DNA of 64,000 nucleotides from Podospora bellae-mahoneyi. Taxonomy: Eukaryota > Ascomycota > Sordariomycetes > Sordariales > Podosporaceae. Where the stretch lies: the NCBI RefSeq assembly GCF_035222275.1, contig NC_085884.1, positions 1,426,001-1,490,000 on the forward strand, read 5' to 3'. Both the position numbers and the translations under genes were made by a program. Below are positions 11,561 through 23,875 of this stretch, piece after piece. Position 1 is the first letter of the stretch. Each line of letters starts with the position of its first letter. Below the pieces are notes generated by a model, which made no database searches, was not told the DNA's origin, and saw only the letters and a list, made by a program, of their open reading frames with translations.

Positions 11561-12626
11561 GAGATATTTGAGAGGGTGGGTTTCTAGCGGTGGTGGCGGC
11601 GGTGGTACTTGTTGCTGCTGCGTTGGTGCTGACTATCGTTGTTCGAGCTTGTTTACAGGTGAGAGAAGCGGCAATGTTTGAGGGGCATCATCAATTGGAA
11701 AACAGTGGTGGTTTTGTTTGTCGTTTGGTGGAGCGTCGTCAAAGTGGTGGAAGTGGTCAAGTCGATGATGCGCGCGCGACGAATGATCACTGGGGAGGTT
11801 CCCGCAGCTGGAATGGAGCGATGTGATTGGTGCGCAAAAGCTGGGAATTGGAGGTCGTCGCAATGCCCGCTTTGTCCGCCAAGGGCTTCTCCGGCATGGG
11901 GAAACAGCTGCTTCTAGCGGGGATGAGCTCGGGGGTTGTTTTGGGTGCCGATGCGGGCACTCTCTCAACAGCAAAACTCACTTACTCATCGACCCTCGAC
12001 CACGCGAGGCCTGTCACTATCAAGACCGCTTTCCTTTCATGAGCTACAACACGTGTCTTTCACCGTCCCTGTCCCTATTTATCATCACCCCTCAATTCTA
12101 GCCGCCGAGGTCAGACATCCCCGCCGCACATTGATCTACCCGCGAGTTGGTGTGGGCCGACAAAGTTGCAAATTCCCATCCTATCAGCCCATCATCGTCT
12201 TCTTTGCCATGATGGGAGATCTGTTCTTGTGTGACCCGACTATCCCGAGCGGCGGTTGTGTTCCAGATCCATGGGAACGTGGATCTGGAACTGCCCGTCC
12301 TTCATACCAACCAAGATATTGCCAGCATAATTCCATCATATTTCCATCTCAAAGCAATAATGGGACCTGCTTGCTTTGGACAAGGTACCCATGGTGTGTA
12401 GCGAGTCTCTGGTCGGCCATATTTTGCGCCTGAAATGCCCGTGAACTCAGGCAGGCTGTAGTGACCCGGGCCCAAACGTCCCTCTCCCCCAAGCTGTGTC
12501 TGTTCAGGGTGTTCCGAGTTGTCCTTCCCCTCATGTTTGTCTCTTTTGCAACATGGTGCTCTCAGGCATCCATTCCTGAGGTCTAGTGATATCTCTTTTG
12601 CCATCTTGCTATCAAAACCGGCGAAA
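11561..12626. other. Divergent intergenic region between the AhpD-like gene and DIC1
   Basis: About 1.07 kb serving two divergent genes. A 60-codon frame at 11863-12042 begins with a hydrophobic stretch but has no supporting homology or splice context. GGATCTGGAACT at 12279-12290 and AGATCCATGG at 12264 form a short imperfect palindrome of unknown meaning. Confidence 0.4.
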
Positions 12627-13887
12627 ATGAGTGGGCAGAAAGGAACCAAGCAACCCTTCTGGCTCGGGTGAGTTCTTAGCTGCTCGTGCACGGAAGACAG
12701 TATTGACAAGCAGGTGCAGCGGAGCCGCTGCCTCCATGGCAGTATGCTTCAGTGAGTGGACACCCCTGATCGCTATGAGAGAAGCATGCAGTTCGTATCA
12801 CTTGTTGAGTGCTGACCCTGGCCCCAGCCCACCCCCTGGATCTCACAAAATAGTATGTTGACGTGAACCCCCGCTCCGATCGCTCGAGAGATATGTGCGA
12901 CATGTAACACTCAATCCCGTCCAGCCGCATGCAGGTCCTCCATACCCGAGCACCCATGCTCTCGACCCTGTACGGGTTCGCTGTTCGTGATGGTGAGACG
13001 TCTTGGTGTGGTGTGTTCAGCCAGCCATGCTGAGGCTGATGGCGCGTAGGAATACCTTCACTGTGGTCCGGCCTTTCCGCTTCGGTTCTCCGACAATCGA
13101 CATACTCGACAGCCAGGTTCGGTTTGTATACCATCCTGTCCCGCCAGATGCAAAAGCGGTCCGGTGGTGCCAAGCCATCCACCACATCCACCATAGCGTG
13201 TGCCGGTGTGGCCGGCGGGCTCGCTGGCGTGGTGGGGAATCCGACAGAGGTTGTTCTCGTCCGAATGTGTGCCGATGCCGCCAAACCACCGGCAGAGCGC
13301 TTTCTCTACTCGGACGCCGTGACTGCCCTCGTCCGGATCGCGAGAGAGGAAGGCGTCAAAGTGTTTGGGAGGGGGCTGTCTGCCAATATCGTCAGGAGTG
13401 TCCTCATGAGTGAGTTGAGCACCCCAGACAATGCCCACAAGCTGTTTGCTGACCTCGAACAAGACGTGTCCCAGATCGCACCGTAAGCCATCGCCAAGCC
13501 CCGTAGCAACCTCCCGCGCTGACGATGCGTGACTACCTTAGATATGCGGCCGCTAAAAAAACTATCCTCACCCGCACCCGGCTGAAAGACGACATCCGAA
13601 CACACGCCCTGGCATCTCTCTTCGCCGGAACAGCTGCCACGACAGCGTGCGCACCGGCCGATGTGCTGAAGAGCAGAATCCAAAGCGCTACCAAGGGCTC
13701 AACCGTCCTCCAGGTTGCGCGTGACGGCCTGAGGCAAGAAGGGCCAATGTTCCTCATGAAGGGGTGGACGCCAGCCTGGCTCCGCCTGACACCTCACACC
13801 GTCCTCACATTCGTCATCATGGAAAAGCTCTCCGAGCTCGTCAGCATGACGGCAGCCACCCCGGTGCCGGCTCGAGCAACCGCTTGA
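12627..13887 (+). CDS. DIC1: Mitochondrial dicarboxylate carrier, 296 aa, seven exons
   Basis: Exons 12627-12667, 12720-12751, 12828-12852, 12925-12992, 13050-13409, 13464-13482 and 13542-13887 add up to 297 codons with stop, and every junction is GT-AG. The protein begins MSGQKGTKQPFWLGGAAASM. Carrier signatures are PLDLTKYRMQ (repeat 1), NPTEVVLVRMCAD (repeat 2) and APADVLKSRIQS (repeat 3), each the Px[DE]xx[KR]x[KR] type. SLWSGLSASVLRQSTYSTAR is the typical dicarboxylate-carrier sequence between helices 2 and 3. It exchanges malate or succinate for phosphate across the inner mitochondrial membrane. Two exons are only 19 and 25 nt long, which automatic gene callers often miss. Its stop lies 6 bases from the stop of the convergent Zn2Cys6 gene. 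Confidence 0.93.
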
Positions 13888-13893
13888 CCCGTT

Positions 13894-16616
13894 TCAAGTA
13901 CCAAAGTCCGGTAGGTTTGACCAGTTCAACCAATCCAACGCCGCCGCGTCGTCCCAGGGATACATGTTGAGGGCTGGGTCAAACTCGTTATTGACCCTGC
14001 TGAGTGCCTCGACGATTTGATCATCCGACATGGACGAGAACTGGATTGGCTCGGACCAGATGGGCGGTTCCAGGAAGCCGGAAACAGGCGGGTTGGGTGG
14101 TAAGGTGTCCGTCATACTAAAGCTGCCGCGGGCGTGATTGTGGTTATTGGCGTCACTGTGTCTCGCATACGGTGCTGTGGCTTGGTGTTGTTGCGTGAGA
14201 GGTTCTGATTGGTGGTGACCGGTCCGGGGGCGAGGGGCGGTCTCGTTTGCTGATAGCGCCGCTTTTTTGACAATGCATCTGAGATATTTTCCGTACAATG
14301 CCGACATGCCATCTCGATGCTTTGTTGCCGAGCCGATGCGTTCGAGGACCTCTGCTGTTTCCTCAATGAGGGCTCGGACGCTTGGTGCCAGGTTGGAATT
14401 GCCCGGCAGCTGGCCGCTGAGACGAAGAGCAAAGCACGCGGCGAACGAGATCATGATGGCTGTGTTGTTGGGCATGCTGGACAGTTGGCTCTCGCCCTGG
14501 ATTGCAGCTCGCATGACGTTGAGCGCAGATGAGAGGCCGGCCGCATGGAAAAAGTGGCGCACTTCGGTGGGAGCCGTCGGGTGGTTGATGACGCTGCTGT
14601 AGATGGAAAGCCTGGTATGGGTCACCAGGATTTGCACATACGGCGGCAGTCGATGCTCTGCCGCTTGGTCAGCAAACAGCGGTTCTGGGCTGCGCATGAA
14701 ACCTTCAGACATACGCGGCCCGGTGCCGATTGAGATGCCCCATTTAGCATGCCATTCGTCAAAGAATTTGTCAACGGTCATTTGGATCCTGCCGCAAGGT
14801 CAGCCATGTGTGTGAGCGGTAACAGTTCGAGAAGGGGCTCACGAGGTGGCTATAATCCCGCCCCCGGTTCTTCCATCCCGAGAGCCATCACAGACCGCCC
14901 TGATAGACGTAAATAAATCATCCTGCGCCTGTCAGCAACAAACCTCAACCATTTCCACGGACACGCCGGATAAGCTCACCAAATCTCTCCTCAGCACCGC
15001 CATGGAAACAAGATGCCCATCCATCGTGTCTGCAATATTTGACAAATGCCACTGGTCACACCCCTTGAGGATGGGCGTGATGGGAACCGTGTAGCACCGA
15101 CCTCTTGCCAAACACATGCCTCTTTCCAAGACGAAAAGGGCAATCCAGCACCGTTCCCTTCTTCTTAGCAGCCGTCTGCCATACTCGCTGTTCGGATCCA
15201 CCTCCGAGAACCCGTCCAGCGAAAGCGCCACCTTGGGGTCGATGCAGTCTGCTCTCGGAACTTGCATCGGCATACTTCCCATGCCTTGGCCGTTTACGCT
15301 CTGTTGTGAGACCAAGATCTTGTGCAGACTGAGATCAAGCGCCATCGTCGTCGCCATGCTGACGTACCAGCAGGTTTCGTCATCGGTGCTGTGTTTCCCG
15401 GGCGCCATCCAGGGGACGTTGACCATGAAGGCAAGGACAATCTCGACGGAGCGGTAACGGTCACGGATGATGCGGTTCACGAGAGCTTGGCAGTGATTCG
15501 AGAGGCGACGGGACAGGGCCGAGGCAGTGGCCATGAAGAGGGCAGAGGCGGCGCATATTGACGTGAAGAGAAAGGCAGACCGGGAACGAGTGAACGATGC
15601 TGTGTACAAGACTGGGTCAAGGCCCCAGCGGGTATGCGCTAGGTTGTGATGGAAACTGTTGACGGTTAGAGCGAGTTGTTGATGTGGGAAAAAAGGCAAA
15701 ACATACAAAGTGAACAGTGCATCGGCCTCCTCCACGGTCATGAGGCCGAGATCGATTGGGTCCAGATCACTCCCGACATCGAGGCTGAATTGGCTGAGCT
15801 TAAAGAACTTTTCCACTTCCGATGGCTGGTCGGGTTGCTTGCTCTGGCGTGCTCGTTGATGAGAGGCAGCTTCTGCCGGTAGGCTATCGTTCCCAGACTT
15901 TGGGGACACGTGAAGGTCGGATGCGCGCGCAAGAAGTTGGAGCGGGTTCTCAGCATCATCAACAGCAAGACTCTCCTCGACAGCGTGGCCCTGGGATGGG
16001 GTCGATCCCTGCGGCGGTACACTCATGCCGTCCTGGTCGGAAGCGCTGCTGTCTCCGGCGTCAGATGAAGCGTCCGGAAGGAGCGTGTCGCTCTGTCTCG
16101 AGTCTCGGCGCGGGTTCGGCTTTCGTCCACCAACCTGAATGGTGTCGCCTGGTGGCATAGACCCTTCCGAGCCCGACCCGAGAAGTACTTTGAGCTCGGA
16201 TACAACCTTGGTGGCCTCGATCCCCTGAATGCTGGTCCCTGATCTCCTCACTGCCTGCTCAACCTGGTGCAGCGCCTTCTCCAGTCCAGTTCGCTTGCTA
16301 TTAAGTGGTGGGTTAGCAGCCAGATACTGGGTGAAAAGACAAGACGTTCTCACTTCTTGACCCCTTTTCGACGTCCAACATGGAAATCAGGTCGAACACA
16401 CTGCACCCCCAACTGGAGACAACGTTGACAGCGCTCGTCGTTTGGCATGCGTCCCTTCTCACACTTGATCTTGCTTCTGCGACACACGAGACATGCAGCG
16501 GCCCGGCGGCTGTTGTGATCCTTGGGCGATTCCCTGACGCCGTCTGTCTTGAGTGCGCCAGCAGCGTCTGGCCGGTCCGTAGAGTCGACATCCATTCTCG
16601 GGCGCAAGCCGACCAA
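13894..16616 (-). CDS. Zn2Cys6 transcription factor with one in-frame TGA
   Basis: Four exons (16616-16354, 16297-15707, 15655-14843, 14788-13894) fit in phase; introns are 16298-16353, 15656-15706 (51 nt, keeps frame) and 14789-14842. The DNA-binding cluster is CLVCRRSKIKCEKGRM then CQRCLQLGVQC (Cx2Cx6Cx10Cx2Cx6C) at about residues 40-75, followed by the basic linker and a heptad-like ALHQVEQAV segment. The middle domain is of the Fungal_trans type (RSAFLFTSICAASALF; WYVSMATTMALDLSLHK). At 14932-14934 the frame reads TGC TGA CAG (about codon 526), and the same frame then continues QAQDDLFTSIRAVCDG. Nothing else is broken, so this is a recent stop, a sequence error or a readthrough codon. A 21-nt intron spanning it would be too short. 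Target genes unknown; the neighbours suggest organelle carbon metabolism, an inference only. Confidence 0.85.
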
Positions 16617-18243
16617 GGGCGTTTCTACACCTTCAACTCCAGCCTTTTTGTGATCTGTTCCAGGTTGCGGGGAGGCCAGTCAGCCCTGCACCGACCTGCA
16701 AGTGACAAACCCCAGAGTCTCCAGAGTCCCGAAGGTTGGCGTTGGGGTAATAAGTGAGCTGAGTGGCCGCTTGGACGCCGAGCCAGCTGGCCAGCTTCGC
16801 TTGCCAGTGCCAATCGCGGTCGAGTGTGACCCTTCTCCAAGAATTGCCCCCTCTCTTAGCTCCGGGTGTTAGTGTCAGTTTCTTGTCCTCAATGTCAATG
16901 CCGGTAACGACATATAATGATCCACGTCCCGGAGCCGAAGTGAGGATGTTGTATGGTAGCGCCTTGAAAGTGTCATTTTCAGAATTCTCTTTTTTTCTTG
17001 ACAGTTTTGACACATGTTGTCATTGGCAATCGTAAAAAGTCGGGTGAAGGCAGGGTTACATTCCACACTCCCACACTCACAGGCTGTCCTGTCTGTCGTC
17101 TGCCAGTGCCTGTCCTCCACGGCCGCCTGGATGAGGAACCGTTTGTTCATCACCGGACCATTTAACCGTGACTGTTGAGTGCGCCTGTCGGATTCTCCCG
17201 CCTTGGCGGCTCCCACCTGCCATCCCACCAGACGCCGTATCTTTGGAGAAATTCTGCCTATCTTAGGTACCAAACGTTGGCTTCCTCGGCCAGCCATCCA
17301 CACACCCACTTGCCGGCGTTGCGGCTCGAGGGACGCGGACCACGGGCGCCCGAACCCCGCTTGTGCACCAACCTGTCTATTCCCAGCTGTCGCCAAGCCA
17401 GCGGAAGAGAGGGGTTAGGTTGTTGAGGCAAAAGAGGCAGTCCCAGTGATTGACCTGGTGGTTATGAACAAGCAGCATTGGATGCCGGTATTTGCTGTTG
17501 TTGTTAGCCCACCCATGAGATCCCAATGTGACTCTCGCTGTCCTTGACTGTTACACGATGCAGTTACGGCAGACAGTGAGGATGTCCATATCAGTCAGTT
17601 GGGTAGCATGAGGGAACCGAGAGAGGCCGGAGATATGAGCATGTTGGCAAACCCCAATACCGGTTGCCACGCTGGTGGAGTTGACGAAACGGGAGTTGAG
17701 CTGCAGGGAGCTGCAGCTACCAGGTCAAGCTCAGGAACCAGCCCGCTACTTGTCGATCTCTGGACATATTTCAGAGACCCCAGATCCCTATCCCACTTTG
17801 GCCATGTACTGTAAGTGCCATGTCTTCGATAACGATCTCAAACAACAGAAGCCTGGAGCACGATCTACCCACGCTTCGCTTCTGCATCGCCGGGTCACCC
17901 CGCATCGGAAAATGGTGGACATCAGGGTCGATGAAGGGAGATGGACCCACAATTCCTTGGCTGATGTCCATCCATGCGCTCTTCTCATTGGTCGATTGGT
18001 GAATCGCCTTGTGAGACCAACGCATCGCCGTTTGTGTGCGATATCAACTTGGCCATGGCCAACTGTTGCATCCATACAAGCCACGCCAGAAAGCTTGACC
18101 TGGGACTATGATGGCAAGATATAAGAGGAGAGGCTTCGCTGCCGAGACAAATTATGTCATAGGACAAGAAAACGATAAATGAAAAAAGACGTAAAGACCA
18201 AAGAAAACACCCAACCTGAAGATCTTCAGCGAAAAGCGTCAAC
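16617..18243. other. Intergenic, no gene seen
   Basis: 1.6 kb upstream of both the Zn2Cys6 gene (minus) and the FAD monooxygenase (plus), so it should contain both promoters. Open frames at 16633-17013, 16875-17396 and 17675-18124 show no domain, signal peptide or consistent splicing. Confidence 0.45.
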
Positions 18244-19482
18244 ATGGCGGCATCCAATCATTTCCTCGAGGACAAAAAGATCATTGTGGTAGGCGGTGGC
18301 ATCGCTGGATGCGCCTTTGTGGCTGCCCTCCACAAACTCTGGAACCCAAACTGGAGATTACCAGAGATCGTCGTCCTCGAGCGCAACCCAAGAGATGTTC
18401 GACACAACTATTCGATATCTCTACATGGCGACAGCGTCAATGGAGGTCTGGTCGCCTTGCAACAACTCGGCCTCCTGAATGAAACACTCAGTCACTCCAT
18501 CTTCGGTCTCCGGTCGGGCCAGTTCAAAATGTGGGATGTTAACTGGAAGGAGCTGATGTCAACACAGCCTCGGCCATGGGGGGGCCTGCCAACGGGGTCC
18601 ATGAGAATCCAGCGCAGCGATCTTGAACGAATCCTGGTCCGAGAAGCAGAGAGGATAAACGCAGCCTTCCATCGGGGTGTTGAATGTACCGGGGCTGAGC
18701 GGTTAGCCAACGGCAGGATTCGAGTCGCAGTGGAGGATGAGGCAGGAGTCAAAAACCACCAGGATTGTGACTTTCTCGTGGTCGCCGACGGCGCTCAGAG
18801 CAGACTCAGGGCTGCTCTCCGGCCCCACGATGACCTCAAGTACGCCGGCGCGGTCCAGATAGGTGGAAGAGCCGAGTTCCCACATGGGATACCGGAACCC
18901 ATCGAGGAGAATTGGGGTGTCTTGTTGTCCGGAAAGGGGGTTTGCTGTTACTTCTCGGCCGTCGATAAAGACACTGTCGTGTGGGCACTGAGCCAACTAC
19001 GAGCCGAGCCGGATACGCGAACAAGCGTAGCGACGCCCGACAGATTCGCAGCCCTCAAAGAAGAAGCCCTCCGTCTCGGCAGCATGTTCTCGGAGCCATT
19101 CTGCACAATCGTCGAGTCGACCATCCCATCATCAGCCTTTGTGACTGCAGCCATGGAGAAGGAACCATTTCGGCACGACGACCCGAGCCTCGAAAGAATA
19201 GTCTTTATCGGTGATGCCAACCATGCCGTGAGTGCTTTTGCTGGAAACGGAGCCAATCTGGCGTTGAAAGATGGATGGGATCTGGCGGAAAACATCTGTT
19301 ACCAGTCATCTCTGCACAACGCTGTGGCAGCCTACGACAGACTGGGCTTTGCACGGGCAGCTGAGGCCATCAAGTCGTCTCACCAAAAAATTGACTTTGC
19401 CCATTGCACAAGCCTCAAGGACTCGCTGTTACGAGCTGGGCTGGCGACTGGACGATGGTTTATGCGCATTAGGGGGATGTGA
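18244..19482 (+). CDS. FAD-dependent monooxygenase, intronless, 412 aa
   Basis: All three class A flavoprotein hydroxylase motifs are present. The dinucleotide fold is KIIVVGGGIAGCAFVAALHK (about residues 12-31), the DG motif is DFLVVADGAQSRLRAAL and the FAD/ribityl motif is IVFIGDANHAVSAFAGNGAN. The ATG at 18244 sits nine residues before the fold, as expected. No introns, unlike most neighbours. The C-terminus ends RWFMRIRGM with no targeting signal. Such enzymes hydroxylate aromatic or polyketide substrates with NAD(P)H and O2; the substrate is not inferable. No biosynthetic core enzyme lies nearby, so a catabolic or lone tailoring role is open. Confidence 0.9.
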   Translation: MAASNHFLEDKKIIVVGGGIAGCAFVAALHKLWNPNWRLPEIVVLERNPRDVRHNYSISLHGDSVNGGLVALQQLGLLNETLSHSIFGLRSGQFKMWDVNWKELMSTQPRPWGGLPTGSMRIQRSDLERILVREAERINAAFHRGVECTGAERLANGRIRVAVEDEAGVKNHQDCDFLVVADGAQSRLRAALRPHDDLKYAGAVQIGGRAEFPHGIPEPIEENWGVLLSGKGVCCYFSAVDKDTVVWALSQLRAEPDTRTSVATPDRFAALKEEALRLGSMFSEPFCTIVESTIPSSAFVTAAMEKEPFRHDDPSLERIVFIGDANHAVSAFAGNGANLALKDGWDLAENICYQSSLHNAVAAYDRLGFARAAEAIKSSHQKIDFAHCTSLKDSLLRAGLATGRWFMRIRGM

Positions 19483-20058
19483 GGTTCACAGGCGCAACCT
19501 GGAATTGGGTTTGTGGTGGTTGGAGTTGGATTGGAAGAGTCCGGGGGCATCTTTTGTTTTGGTGAACTTGCTTTTTCCGTGTTCATCGCGTCTTGGCACA
19601 ATCTTAGGGATGGGGTTGGAGGTTGGATATAGGGTGAATAATTCTGAGAGAGTTTGATGCTTATAGGATGGAATTCCCACGATGAACAGATAATGAGACT
19701 CCAGCATATCACGTTTCAAGAAATGCATCACGTTCCTTTCGAAGCTGAACATGGTGCCCGACGAAAGCTTCCAGAAGCAAGAGCGCTGTGACAAACGCCC
19801 CGCAGTGCCTTTGATAAGATAATGATAATTCAAGGATAGTGGGGCTGGCACTTTGACGCGCGAACGCGCCTTCCCTGGACCTCCTCGCGTCGTATCGCGT
19901 CCCGCTTAGACTTTTTGGGATGCCAGGGGCCTTTGAACTAGACTTGTCCAATTCAGTGCTGTCTGCTTTCCCCTTCTCTATAGTATTCTTCTCTTCATCT
20001 GTTGTATTCGACCATCATTCAACCCATCCATCACCCGTCTGTACAACCCGCGGCCAAG
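19483..20058. other. Upstream region of MSH6
   Basis: 576 bases between the FAD monooxygenase stop and the MSH6 start. ACGCGCGAACGCGCC at 19856-19870 contains ACGCG, the core recognised by MBF-type cell-cycle regulators in fungi, which would suit a G1/S-expressed repair gene; this is inference from the motif only. Pyrimidine-rich stretch at 19970-20000 just before the start. Confidence 0.35.
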
Positions 20059-23000
20059 ATGGGAGACAAGACAGCAGCCCGCACCCCGGCAAAGACGCCG
20101 TCTACAGCTAAGAAACAGGGACAGGCGCCGTCAACGGGCAAGCAGCAGAGCATTCTCGGCTTCTTTTCTAAGACACCAGCAAGCAGTGCCAATGCTCCCA
20201 ATTCTTCGCCCTCGGTCAAGCCGACACCTTCCCTCAAGAAAGCCAGCTCCTCGCAATGCCTCCAGGAGACAACCAAGTCCAACTCTGCGCGACGACCACC
20301 CGATGCTACACCTGTCCCCAGCAGTGACGTCCCTGAGCCGACCAGCTCTCAGGAAAACAGAGACGTCAGCACTGCCAAGGCATGTGTTTTTCTTTTTTCC
20401 TATGCTCTTTCGCACTTCGTGTTGCTGACGTTATGTCCCACAGGTGTCAAAATCGAGGACGACCATGAGGGACACCACGACGCTGCCTAGCAGCCCTTCC
20501 CGAAAGGTCAAAAAAGCCGTCAACTATGCCGAATTATCCGACGAAGAAGATGAGGAGTTTATCGCCTCATTGACATCTCGGAAGAGCCGACAGCGCCGCC
20601 CGCGTGCGGCGGTCATCGACGAGGATGATGAGGACACGTACGAGGCAGGCGCCAATGAAGTTGAAGAGGAGGACGGTATGCCGGAACTGTCTATCCCATT
20701 TTCTGGATCAAGGCGCTAATATGGTACAGACGAAATGGAAGACTTTGTAGTTTCGGACGACTCAGATGCTCCATCCAGATCGAAGAAGAGGAAACGGCCA
20801 GCTGCCAAAACCTCTGCGCCACGGAAGAAGACCACCAACCCATCGCCGCCTCGTTCAGCTGCTCTAGACGTGGACGGTGACGAGCCAATGGAAGACGTCC
20901 CCCCGTCGACGTCCACCGCACAGAAGTGGAAATACGACCCTGACAGCATCGATCATGAGGAGCCACAGGAGACGGTCGTCAAGGCCCCTCCAGCTGCGAA
21001 GAAGCCGTCGTCAACACCCAAACCGAAACCGAAAGCCCACACTCAGGAACCCGAGAAGAGATATCCCTGGCTGGCCAACATCCTGGATGGCAACAAAAAG
21101 CCACCAACCGACCCAGAGTTCGATCCCACGTCCATCTACATCCCACCGGCAGCGGAGAAGCAGTTCTCTGCCTTTGAGAAGCAGTACTGGGACATCAAGA
21201 AGAATCTCTGGGATACCGTCGTGTTCTTCAAGAAGGGCAAGTTCTACGAGCTGTACGAAAATGATGCAACCATTGGTCACCAGTTGTTTGATCTGAAGAT
21301 GACAGACCGCGTCAACATGCGCATGGTGGGTGTCCCTGAGAGCTCACTCGATATGTGGGTCAACCAGTTCGTCGCGAAAGGCTTCAAGGTCGCTCGTGTA
21401 GACCAGATGGAGTCCGCGCTTGGCAAGGAGATGCGTGAGCGTGACGCAAAGGCCAAGAAGGCGGACAAGATCATCCGACGTGAGCTTGCTTGCATCTTGA
21501 CTGCCGGCACCCTGGTGGACGGCAGCATGCTCCAGGATGATATGGCCACATACTGCGCAGCCATCAAGGAGTCTGTTGTGGATGGCAAGCCTTGCTTTGG
21601 CATTGCGTTTGTGGATGCCGCCACTGGTCAGTTTTTAATATCCGAGTTTGAGGATGATGTCGACCTCACCAAGTTCGAGACCTTTGTTGCCCAGACATGC
21701 CCTCGGGAACTGGTGCTGGAAAAGTCGCGGCTGTCCACCAAGGCGCTCCGCATCCTCAAGAACAACACTGCACCTACCACCATCTGGAACTATCTCAAAC
21801 CCGGCGCCGAGTTTTGGGATGCTGAGACGTCGAGGCGCGAACTGGAGTGCAACGGTTACTTCTCCAACGCTGACAACCAGGAGGAAGTCTGGCCGGAGAA
21901 GCTCGAGAAGGTCAAGGAGAAGGACCTCTTGATGTCGGCTCTTGGCGGGCTGGTTCATTACCTGCGCTTCCTCAAGCTCGAACGGAGCTTGCTCTCGCAA
22001 GGGAACTTTGAACCATACAATCCAATCCACCGCAACGGCACGCTCATCTTGGACGGCCAGACCCTCATCAACCTCGAGATCTTCTCCAACACGGCCAACG
22101 GTGGCGTGGAAGGAACGCTTTTTAACCTCCTCAACAGGTGTATTACGCCGTTTGGGAAGCGTCTCTTCCGGCAGTGGGTTTGCCACCCGCTCTGCAACAT
22201 CCAGAAGATCAACGAACGTCTTGATGCGGTGGACATGCTCAGCAACGACAAGAGTGCGCTTGCCGAGTTCTCGTCCCACATGAGTAAGATGCCCGACCTG
22301 GAGCGATTGATCTCGCGCATCCACGCCGGCTCCTGCAGACCTGAAGACTTTGTCCGTGTTCTCGAGGGCTTTGAGCAGATTGACTACACCATGAACTTCC
22401 TTGGCGCTTTTGGGAGTGGCAATGGGCTGGTGGACCGGCTCATTTCTTGCATGCCGGATCTCAAAGAGCCCCTTGGTTACTGGGAGACGGCCTTTGACAG
22501 GAAGAAGGCTCGCGACAGCAAGGTTCTCATCCCCGAGCGGGGGATCGAGGAGGATTATGACAACAGCGAGGACGAGCTGAACCGCATCAAGGAAGAGTTG
22601 GCTCAGCTGCTCGAGAAGCAAAAGACGGCCTTGAAGTGCAGGCAACTCAAGTTCACCGACGTCGGCAAGGAGGTGTACCAGATTGAAGTGCCCAAGTCGG
22701 TCAAGGTGCCTTCGAGTTGGCGCCAGATGTCGGCTACGGCCGCTGTCAAGCGGTACTACTTCCGAGAGCTGGAAAGCCTTGTCCGTGAGCTCCAGGAAAC
22801 CGAGGAGACGCACTCCCAGATCGTCAAGGAGGTCGCGTCAAGGTTCTTTAAGAAATTCGACGCTGATTACGAGGTGTGGTTGCAGGCCATTCGCATCATC
22901 TCGCAGCTGGACTGCCTGATGAGCTTGGCCAAGTCGTCTCTTGCCCTCGGCCTTCCCAGTTGCCGTCCGGAGTTTGTTGATGACGAGCGGAGCGTCTTGC

Positions 23001-23875
23001 ACTTTGAGGAGCTCCGTCACCCGTGCATGATCAACAGGGTGGACGACTTTATTCCAAACAATATCCACCTCGGCGGCGAGCAGGCCAAGATTAACCTTCT
23101 TACCGGTGCCAACGCGGCTGGAAAGTCGACTGTTCTTCGAATGGTGAGTTCGTTGCTCAATATTCTTCTCTGCTCGACAGCTAACATTTTCCAGACTTGT
23201 ACTGCCGTCATCATGGCCCAGATTGGCTGTTACGTCCCGGCTGTGTCGGCCAAGTTGACGCCTGTCGACCGTATCATGTCTCGTCTCGGCGCCAACGACA
23301 ATATTTTTGCCGCCCAAAGCACCTTCTTTGTTGAGCTGTCCGAAACCAAGAAGATTCTGGCCGAGGCTACGTCCCGCTCCCTTGTTATTCTTGACGAGCT
23401 CGGACGTGGCACCTCTTCGTATGATGGCGTGGCTGTCGCCCAAGCTGTTCTTCACCATGTGGCATCCCACATTGGTTGTGTTGGCTTCTTTGCTACCCAC
23501 TACCACAGCCTGGCAACCGAGTTTGAGAACCACCCTGAGATCCGGGCGCGGAGGATGCAGATTCACGTCGACGGTGGGAACCGGCGAGTGACGTTCTTGT
23601 ACAAACTAGAGGACGGTGTTGCAGAGGGATCGTTTGGAATGCACTGTGCTGCCATGTGCGGTATTCCCAACAAGGTCATCGAGGAGGCCGAGGTGGCGGC
23701 CAAGGAGTGGGAGCACACCAGCCGGTTGAAGGAAAGCTTGGAGAGGGCCAAGACGGGGTGTTACATCCCTCTCGGAGTGCTGAGCGATGTGGCAAGCTTG
23801 CTTAGGGTTGGTGGTGAGGCAGAAGTGCAGGAGCGGGGGGTGGAGGTGCTGTTGCGAGCCATTGAGGCGCTCTGA
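20059..23875 (+). CDS. MSH6: DNA mismatch repair protein MSH6, 1215 aa
   Basis: Four exons: 20059-20379, 20444-20675, 20730-23143 and 23195-23875. The first intron (20380-20443) starts GC, not GT (AAG|GCATGT...CACAG); only this junction keeps the frame. The third intron (51 nt) keeps frame and is easily mistaken for coding. The N-terminus has a PCNA-binding box QQSILGFF, then an acidic/basic disordered tether. The mismatch-reading motif FKKGKFYELYE (Phe-x-Glu) marks domain I. The ATPase has Walker A GANAAGKST, Walker B SLVILDELGRGTSSYDG and FFATHYHSLATEF. MSH6 pairs with MSH2 (MutS-alpha) in the nucleus to recognise base mismatches and small loops. Length is near yeast Msh6. Confidence 0.96.

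Noticed and set aside
11863-12042. 60-codon frame starting MPALSAKGFSGMGKQ with a hydrophobic stretch
   Set aside because: No partner exon or known family, and it sits in a divergent promoter; could be real but unsupported.
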